In this document: piece by piece, positions 7,546 to 12,439 of the stretch
Layout of the letters: every line of letters starts with the position of its first letter
Position numbering within the stretch: the first letter of the stretch is position 1
Assembly (NCBI GenBank): GCA_029560455.1
Contig: JAKQKW010000275.1
Coordinates: 1 to 12,439, forward strand
DNA length: 12,439 bases
DNA from: Candidatus Rifleibacteriota bacterium
GTDB taxonomy: Bacteria > Riflebacteria > Ozemobacteria > Ozemobacterales > Ozemobacteraceae
Direction of reading: 5' to 3'
Notes under the pieces: model-generated
Told to the model about the DNA's origin: nothing
Database searches by the model: none
What the model saw: only the letters and a program-made list of their open reading frames with translations
Made by a program: the position numbers and the translations under genes

Positions 7546-9035
7546 AAAATACTCTGTTGCTGAAAAATGGCAGTTCTGCAAAACTCGAAAATGTACCGGT
7601 AATTGAACCTGAAGGCTTTCGCCAGCACCTGGCCGTGCAGATTCAAAAAGGTGCCCGCCTGTCAGCGCTTTTCCTGGTTCCTGGTGACTCCCAGGCAAAG
7701 CTTTTTGCGATTGTTTCACACGACCGCACCAGCGAACTCGAAGTTTTTTCCTGCGGCTGCGGCCGCAAATTCAATGCCCTGACTCCGATCCTGTCTCAGG
7801 CCCACTGGTTCGAAAGAGAAATCGCCGAAATCCACGGCGTCGAAATGATAGGCCACCCCTGGATGAAGCCGATCCGCTTTCAGCCCAAAGCCGGGCAGAA
7901 CGTCGAGATCATCCCCGGTGCCACCAGTTACTTCGAAGTTAAAGGCGAAGAAGTGCACGAAGTCGGTGTCGGACCGGTGCATGCCGGTATTATCGAACCC
8001 GGCCATTTTCGCTTTCAATGTCACGGTGAAAAGGTTTTTCATCTCGAAATAGAACTCGGCTACCAGCACCGCGGCATCGAACGGGCGATTCCCGTCTCGC
8101 AGCCTCAGAAGATCATCAGGCTCATGGAAGCAGTGGCCGGTGATACCAGTATCGGTCATGCCACTGCCTATGCCATGAATTTCGAAGCCCTCGCCGGGCT
8201 CAAAATTTCGTCAAATGCGGCGATTATTCGCAGTGTTGCTCTTGAACTGGAACGCATGGCCAATCACACCGGCGACCTTGGGGCTCTTGCCGGTGATGTT
8301 GGCTTTCTGCCGACGGCGGCCTATTGCGGCCGTATCAGAGGCGATATTCTCAATACCACCGGCCTGATCTGCGGCAACCGCTTTGGGCGCGGCCTGATCA
8401 GAACCGGCGGCGTCGGCCACGAGATCGATGCAGAGCTGAAAAGGGCAATTCTCGATAAACTGGTGCTTATCGAGGCTGACCTGCGCTCAGCCATCAACCT
8501 CATCTGGGATACCCCTTCGGTCGTCTCGCGATTTGAAGAAACCGGCCTCGTCAGTCGGGAAGACGCGATCGCCGCCGGGCTGGTCGGCCCCGCTGCCCGT
8601 GCCTGCGCTGTCGCTGTCGATACCAGACTTTCACACGCCTTTGCCGCCTACAGCAGAATCAAGCCTGAACTGGCACTTGGCCGCCAGGGTGATGTTAACG
8701 GCCGTGCTACAGTGCGTTGGCTCGAAATTCAGGATTCACTGCGCATGATCAGAGCCATGTTTGAAGAACTGACAATTGAAAAAGCCGGTTTTAGCACAAA
8801 AAATGCTGATCTGTCGCCAGATTCGCTGGCGGTAAGTCTTACCGAAGGCTGGCGTGGCGAAATCTGCCATGCTGCTATTACCGACAGCAAAGGCAATCTT
8901 AAGAGCTACAAAATCGTTGATCCCTCATTTCATAACTGGTTCGGCCTGGCTCTGGCATTGAGAAACCAGGAAATCTCAGACTTTCCGCTCTGCAATAAGA
9001 GTTTCAACCTCTCTTACTGCGGCCATGACCTGTGA
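7542..9035 (+). CDS. hyfG: HyfG-like large subunit lacking [NiFe] ligands (Ehr)
   Basis: A 497-aa fusion of a NuoC-like domain (about 1-115, signature HWFEREIAEIHGVEMIGHP) and a NuoD/[NiFe]-hydrogenase large-subunit domain (about 140-497, GPVHAGIIEPGHFRF and LGYQHRGIERAI), the HyfG/HycE architecture. In true group 4 hydrogenases two CxxC pairs bind the Ni-Fe centre. Here the first (CGIC in HycE) reads AGDT, with Ala199 and Thr202 in the cysteine positions. The second (DPCxxC) reads DPSFHN, with Ser462 and Asn465. No [NiFe] site can form, so this is not a working hydrogenase. The fold and the C-terminal DFPLCNKSFNLSYCG segment are otherwise well kept, arguing for selection rather than decay. 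This places it with the energy-converting hydrogenase-related (Ehr) proteins, whose reaction is not established. It starts at GTG, with GGAGGTG (7528-7534) seven bases upstream, overlapping hyfF by 4 bp. Automated names such as 'NADH-quinone oxidoreductase subunit C' or 'hydrogenase large subunit' are likely misleading. Confidence 0.9.
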   Translation: MKNTLLLKNGSSAKLENVPVIEPEGFRQHLAVQIQKGARLSALFLVPGDSQAKLFAIVSHDRTSELEVFSCGCGRKFNALTPILSQAHWFEREIAEIHGVEMIGHPWMKPIRFQPKAGQNVEIIPGATSYFEVKGEEVHEVGVGPVHAGIIEPGHFRFQCHGEKVFHLEIELGYQHRGIERAIPVSQPQKIIRLMEAVAGDTSIGHATAYAMNFEALAGLKISSNAAIIRSVALELERMANHTGDLGALAGDVGFLPTAAYCGRIRGDILNTTGLICGNRFGRGLIRTGGVGHEIDAELKRAILDKLVLIEADLRSAINLIWDTPSVVSRFEETGLVSREDAIAAGLVGPAARACAVAVDTRLSHAFAAYSRIKPELALGRQGDVNGRATVRWLEIQDSLRMIRAMFEELTIEKAGFSTKNADLSPDSLAVSLTEGWRGEICHAAITDSKGNLKSYKIVDPSFHNWFGLALALRNQEISDFPLCNKSFNLSYCGHDL

Positions 9036-9043
9036 GGTGAAAT

Positions 9044-9802
9044 ATGTTTCAAATTCTTAAAGCCAGATTACACCAGGGTTATCGCACTTTCCCGTTCCCC
9101 GAAAAGCAGCCGCCCATGGCGCCCCGCTATGTCGGTCGGCCGAAAATTATGCCGGGCAGCTGCAAAGGCGACTGTGCTGCCTGCGTCGGTATATGCCCGA
9201 CCGGCGCCCTGTCGCGTGGTGCCGGCAATCGCCCGGTGATCGATCTTGGCCGCTGTATCTTCTGCCGCGCCTGCGAAGAAGCCTGCGCCGAAAAACTCAT
9301 CAGCTTCACTCAGGAATTCTCGATGGCCGCAAATTCAAAAGAGGCCCTTGTCGTAACCGATGATAAATTCAGACAGGCAGAGGCCATGGGCAATGAACTG
9401 CGCCGCCTGTTCGGCAGATCACTCAAACTGCGCCAGGTAAGTGCCGGTGGCTGTAATGCCTGCGAAGCCGACACCAACGTTCTCGGAACTCCTAATTTCG
9501 ACCTCGCACGTTTCGGCATTCAGTTCGTGGCTTCACCCAGACATGCTGATGGCCTGCTCATAACCGGCCCGGTGAGCCAGAACATGAAGCTTGCCCTGCA
9601 GAAGACCTACGAAGCGCTTCCTTCGCCGTCGATTGTGATTGCCGTTGGTGCCTGCGCTGTTTCTGGCGGTCTGTTCAAAGGCAACAGCGAAGTCAACGAT
9701 GGTGCCGCCGGGATTGTGCCCGTCGATCTTTTTGTGCCCGGCTGCCCGCCGCATCCCTGGACAATTCTCGAAGGTATTTTACGGTTTATGGGGCGTTTAT
9801 AA
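9044..9802 (+). CDS. hyfI: Ferredoxin-NuoB fusion (HyfH-HyfI-like) of Ehr complex
   Basis: A 252-aa protein combining two subunits that are separate in E. coli hydrogenase-4. Residues 35-90 form a two-cluster ferredoxin (HyfH/NuoI-like) with cysteines 40, 44, 47, 51 and 71, 74, 77, 81. Residues 120-252 form the NuoB/HyfI small subunit with Cys137 and Cys140 (GGCNACE), Cys204 (GACAVSGG) and Cys234 (PGCPPHP), which bind the cluster next to the large subunit's active-site cavity. A complete chain of three [4Fe-4S] clusters is therefore predicted, running from a cytoplasmic electron partner to the HyfG-like subunit. The first ferredoxin motif is C-x3-C-x2-C-x3-CP, one residue longer in the first gap than the usual C-x2-C. 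The ATG lies eight bases after the hyfG stop, with GAGGTGA at 9034-9040. This is the last gene of the Ehr operon. Confidence 0.9.
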   Translation: MFQILKARLHQGYRTFPFPEKQPPMAPRYVGRPKIMPGSCKGDCAACVGICPTGALSRGAGNRPVIDLGRCIFCRACEEACAEKLISFTQEFSMAANSKEALVVTDDKFRQAEAMGNELRRLFGRSLKLRQVSAGGCNACEADTNVLGTPNFDLARFGIQFVASPRHADGLLITGPVSQNMKLALQKTYEALPSPSIVIAVGACAVSGGLFKGNSEVNDGAAGIVPVDLFVPGCPPHPWTILEGILRFMGRL

Positions 9803-9812
9803 ATCTGCCGTG

Positions 9813-9827
9813 CTTGCAAAGTGCAAG
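9813..9827 (+). promoter_or_regulatory. Hairpin in the gap before the mechanosensitive channel
   Basis: CTTGCA (9813-9818) and TGCAAG (9822-9827) form a perfect 6-bp stem with an AAG loop, 10 bp after the Ehr operon's last stop. The bases after it are A-rich, not T-rich, so it is not a standard terminator for plus-strand transcripts. On the minus strand the T-run precedes the stem. It might mark an mRNA processing or protection site, or a dyad operator. A TTGCAA/GATAAG pair (9814-9819, 9836-9841; 16-bp spacer) overlapping it is a weak promoter candidate for the channel gene. Confidence 0.35.
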
Positions 9828-9850
9828 AAAAAGTTGATAAGATGATGGCA

Positions 9851-9854
9851 GGAG
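9851..9854 (+). promoter_or_regulatory. Ribosome binding site that sets the channel start
   Basis: GGAG lies seven bases before the ATG at 9862, which is ideal spacing. The in-frame GTG at 9856, which would add two residues, is only one base after it and is therefore unlikely to be the start. Confidence 0.75.
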
Positions 9855-9861
9855 AGTGAAA

Positions 9862-12363
9862 ATGTCATTTAACCCCCTTAATTTCCCTAAAAAGCTTTGT
9901 AATTTCCGAAAAACTGCCATAATTCTTTTTTTCTGCCTTTCATTACCGGCATTTTCTCAGACCATAGATTTAAGTCAGTTCATTGGCCCGCTACCGCTGC
10001 CGATTCCGTCGATGCAGGCGTCGACAACTATTCAGGAAGACGTTTCTGATTCAATGGCCGAAATTCTGCCTAAGGCCGAGGCTCTCAAAGATGAAGCCGG
10101 AAAGCTTGCAGAAACTGTTGCAGCTGTTATTGACATCGAGAAGCTTCAGTCTGAACACCAGTTGCATCAGAAACGCCTGCAGACCAACCGTGACTCACTT
10201 CGTGAAATCGTCGAATCCGGAACTTATGGCTTCGAAAATGTGTCTTCTTTGCGAAGCGAAACCAGGGCATTGATCGATGCGGTAAGTCGCCATGCCAGAT
10301 ATATTGCTGAAAAGCTGGTTAAAATCGAGGGGATTAAACAAACCTGGGCAGCAAAAGAAACCAGTTGGCAGAATCAGCAGAGCGCAAAAGAAGCAAATTT
10401 CAGTGACTCGCTGCGCAATGTCTTCAAAGAAGCGCTGGTGGTTACAGATACTGCCCGCAAAAGTCTTGAAGGACTCGAAGGTCCTCTGGTAGCATTTCAG
10501 CAGAAAGTTGTCGAACTGCAGCGCCAGTCGCAGCAGCAGCTTGAAGATATCGACAAGCTTATGGCCGAGATGCGTAAAGATCTTTTCAGAAAGTCGCGGC
10601 CGGCCATGTTTACGCCGACCTTTATTCTGCAGTTCGATCGCACCCTGTGGGAAGACTTCTGGATTGGCATCGCCAGCTTTGAGATTCCTGATCGCAGATT
10701 TTTTCAGACTTCGGGCTGGATCTTCTTTCTGCAGCTGATTCTGATTGGTGGCTTTCTCTATTTACTGCGCACCTGGAAAAATCGCAACCTTGAAGCGTTC
10801 AAGCTTGGTTTTATTATCAACCGTTACTGGTCCGCAGCCATATTTCTTGGCATTCTTCTGCCTTTGCCACTCTTTGACACAGTGCCGAAGCTGCTCAAGC
10901 TCTTTTATGCAGGTGTTCTTACCGTAACTGCGTCTCGGGTGGTCGGTGGCGTGATCGATCTGCCCTGGCGCCGTCGCCTTCTCTACATAATTGTCACTCT
11001 TTATCTGGCCATTCAATTTTTCACCTTCATTGCCCTGCCGGCTCCTGCCCTGCGTCTTTTTATAGCACTTGTCGGGTTTGCCGGTGCCCTGCTGTGCTCG
11101 TGGCGGGCCAGGGTTAATGAGGCAGAGGGGCGGTCGTTGACTTTCATCATAGGCGTCAAGCTCGGCGGTGCATCGCTTGCACTTGTTTTTCTGTCTCAGG
11201 TTGCCGGCTATGTGGCCTTTTCCAATCATCTTCTCGATGTGACCATCAAAACCGTTTTTCTCGGTGTAATTGCCTGGATGATCGATCTGATACTGCGTGG
11301 CGTTATCGACTTTATTTTTGACAACGGTTTTGTCAGACGCTATGAGCTTATCAACCGGCATTATCGTCTTTTCATCAAGCGTGCCACCATGATTGCAGAT
11401 ACAGTTGTCGTATTCGTGGCTTTTGCGTCAATGATCTCTGTCTGGGGCTTTTTTGACAGCACCCTGCTGTCGGTCGAGAGAATTCTCGCGTTTGGCATTT
11501 CACTGCAGGGTTATCGGGTCTCGCTTGGCATGCTCGTCTGGGCTGTGATTCTCGTTTATGCGTCTCTTGCCGTTTCATGGCTGGTTCAGACCGTTCTTGA
11601 CGAAGAAGTATACCCGCGCCGCAAGGTTGAAAAGGGTGTCGGTATTTCTATCAACCGCCTGATCAATTATGCATTCGTCATTGTCGGCGCTGTATTTGGC
11701 CTTTCTGCCATAGGTATAGAGCTGCAGAACCTGACCGTAGTCGTCGGGGCTCTCGGCATAGGTATCGGTTTCGGTCTGCAGAATATCGTCAATAATTTTG
11801 CCAGCGGTCTGATTCTGCTCTTTGAGCGATCGATCAAAGTTGGCGACATTGTTCAGATAAGGGGTGACTGGGGAACCATAAAAAATCTTGGTTTGCGGGC
11901 CACCGTCGTTGAAACATTCGACCGATCAGAAATGATCGTGCCCAACAGCGATCTCGTTTCATCGACCGTCACCAACTGGACCCTCTCCGACCGCCAGACA
12001 CGCCTTATCATAAAAATTGGTGTCGCTTACGGCTCCGATGTTCAGAAGGTTACCCGTATTCTTCTCGGAATCGCCCAGGAAAACCCTTTTGTCATGAAGT
12101 TTCCTGAGCCGGCGGTCTATTTTATGAACTTTGCCAGCAGTTCACTCGATTTCGAACTGCGTGTCTGGGTTGCAGATATAGATATCAGGCTTAAAACCAT
12201 GAATCAGATCAACTATGAAATTGAAAGACTGTTTCGCGAAAACGGTATCGAAATTCCTTTCCCGCAGCAGGATATTCATATAAAATCCGTAGACGAACCC
12301 GTGCAAAACATGCTCAGCGGTACGCAGATCAAACTGGCCGCTGAAAAAAAAGAGGTAAAATGA
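9862..12363 (+). CDS. MscK-like mechanosensitive channel, MscS family
   Basis: An 833-aa channel expected in the inner membrane, opening under hypo-osmotic membrane tension. Residues 1-32 look like a Sec signal peptide (basic KK/R, hydrophobic core, PAFS then Q). About 45-235 form an alpha-helical, charged periplasmic domain with coiled-coil character. From about residue 280, eleven hydrophobic segments can be drawn, the number seen in MscK and YbdG-unlike large MscS relatives such as YjeP. The last is the Gly/Ala-rich pore helix containing GALGIGIGFGLQNIVNNF (about 629-646). The MscS beta domain follows (SIKVGDIVQIRGDWGTI, then SEMIVPNSDLVSSTVTNW) and then the C-terminal alpha/beta domain ending near IPFPQQDIHIKS. 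It is shorter than E. coli MscK (about 1120 aa), mainly in the periplasmic part. It is separated by 59 bp from the Ehr operon, so read-through is possible. The stop overlaps the next gene. The exact physiological ligand or ion dependence is not visible. Confidence 0.9.
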   Translation: MSFNPLNFPKKLCNFRKTAIILFFCLSLPAFSQTIDLSQFIGPLPLPIPSMQASTTIQEDVSDSMAEILPKAEALKDEAGKLAETVAAVIDIEKLQSEHQLHQKRLQTNRDSLREIVESGTYGFENVSSLRSETRALIDAVSRHARYIAEKLVKIEGIKQTWAAKETSWQNQQSAKEANFSDSLRNVFKEALVVTDTARKSLEGLEGPLVAFQQKVVELQRQSQQQLEDIDKLMAEMRKDLFRKSRPAMFTPTFILQFDRTLWEDFWIGIASFEIPDRRFFQTSGWIFFLQLILIGGFLYLLRTWKNRNLEAFKLGFIINRYWSAAIFLGILLPLPLFDTVPKLLKLFYAGVLTVTASRVVGGVIDLPWRRRLLYIIVTLYLAIQFFTFIALPAPALRLFIALVGFAGALLCSWRARVNEAEGRSLTFIIGVKLGGASLALVFLSQVAGYVAFSNHLLDVTIKTVFLGVIAWMIDLILRGVIDFIFDNGFVRRYELINRHYRLFIKRATMIADTVVVFVAFASMISVWGFFDSTLLSVERILAFGISLQGYRVSLGMLVWAVILVYASLAVSWLVQTVLDEEVYPRRKVEKGVGISINRLINYAFVIVGAVFGLSAIGIELQNLTVVVGALGIGIGFGLQNIVNNFASGLILLFERSIKVGDIVQIRGDWGTIKNLGLRATVVETFDRSEMIVPNSDLVSSTVTNWTLSDRQTRLIIKIGVAYGSDVQKVTRILLGIAQENPFVMKFPEPAVYFMNFASSSLDFELRVWVADIDIRLKTMNQINYEIERLFRENGIEIPFPQQDIHIKSVDEPVQNMLSGTQIKLAAEKKEVK

Positions 12364-12439
12364 TGCTTGAGAGATTTTTTAGCCTGAAGGCCAACGAAAC
12401 CGACGTCAGAACCGAGATTCTCGCCGGCATTACCACCTT
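12363..12439 (+). CDS. AzgA-type purine permease, partial (3' end outside)
   Basis: Only 25 codons are visible before the right edge. They read MLERFFSLKANETDVRTEIL and continue AGITT, the typical N-terminus of AzgA-family adenine/guanine/hypoxanthine permeases (NCS2 superfamily, about 430 aa), whose members start with the same ERFFxLxxxxTxVRTEIxAGxTT pattern. These are proton-coupled nucleobase importers in the inner membrane. The chosen ATG overlaps the channel gene's TGA by one base and has GAGG (12352-12355) seven bases upstream. The adjacent in-frame ATG at 12360 is possible but its spacing is only four bases. The overlap implies cotranscription with the channel gene. The family call is good for so short a piece; the exact substrate is unknown. 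Confidence 0.72.
   Translation, partial: MLERFFSLKANETDVRTEILAGITT

Noticed and set aside
7084..7719. Minus-strand open frame of 211 codons opposite hyfF/hyfG
   Set aside because: Its composition follows from codon bias of the well-supported plus-strand genes, including the reverse of the His-rich region; there is no family resemblance.
2398..9802. Calling the operon a functional hydrogenase-4 or formate hydrogenlyase
   Set aside because: The large subunit lacks all four cysteines needed for the [NiFe] centre, and no formate dehydrogenase, hyfA-like electron carrier or maturation gene is present.
2398..9802. Calling the operon respiratory complex I (nuo)
   Set aside because: HyfB, HyfC and HyfE signatures are of the hydrogenase-4 type; NADH-module genes (nuoE, F, G) and nuoA, nuoJ and the third antiporter are missing; the quinone Tyr equivalent is Gly.
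9813..9827. Intrinsic terminator of the Ehr operon
   Set aside because: The hairpin is followed by AAAAA and not by a T-run, so it lacks the second required element.
10762..11361. Minus-strand open frame of 199 codons opposite the channel gene
   Set aside because: It is an antisense shadow of the membrane-helix coding region, with Lys/Gln/Asn-rich low-information sequence.

Overview
The window holds ten protein-coding genes of a Gram-negative bacterium; the tenth is cut by the right edge. Secreted and periplasmic domains with Sec-type signal peptides and an MscK-like channel point to a cell with two membranes. GC content is moderate, and three starts (the lipase, the phaR-like gene and the hydrogenase-like large subunit) are GTG with good Shine-Dalgarno matches. 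The sequence does not let me name a phylum. I see no tRNA, rRNA, CRISPR array, insertion sequence or phage gene.

Left block, minus strand (about 1-2068). A secreted serine lipase/esterase is followed, with a 20-bp overlap, by a small protein with a PhaR-type (polyhydroxyalkanoate synthesis regulator) DNA-binding domain and a Met/Pro-rich tail. A good sigma70-like promoter lies upstream of the lipase and a probable terminator lies beyond the regulator. A second minus-strand promoter right after that terminator suggests another transcription unit running off the left edge. Bases 2069-2397 are an AT-rich divergent intergenic region.

Central block, plus strand (2398-9802). Six tightly coupled genes encode a membrane-bound, complex I-related module of the hydrogenase-4/Ech type: HyfB, HyfC, HyfE and HyfF in the membrane, then a HyfG-like NuoC-NuoD fusion and a ferredoxin-NuoB fusion in the peripheral arm. 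Neighbours overlap by 4 bp or are 5-8 bp apart. The key observation is that the 'hydrogenase' large subunit lacks all four cysteines that bind the [NiFe] centre. They are replaced by Ala199, Thr202, Ser462 and Asn465. The iron-sulfur subunit keeps the cysteines for three clusters, and the membrane arm keeps its ion-translocation residues. The module is therefore best read as an energy-converting hydrogenase-related (Ehr) complex: an electron-driven ion pump whose electron acceptor or donor reaction is unknown. It is probably neither a hydrogenase nor a formate hydrogenlyase. HyfF also carries a histidine-rich loop.

Right block, plus strand (9862-12439). An MscK-like mechanosensitive channel (signal peptide, periplasmic coiled coil, about 11 membrane segments, MscS core) sits 59 bp after the Ehr operon. 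It overlaps by one base the start of an AzgA-type purine permease (NCS2 superfamily) that continues past the right edge.
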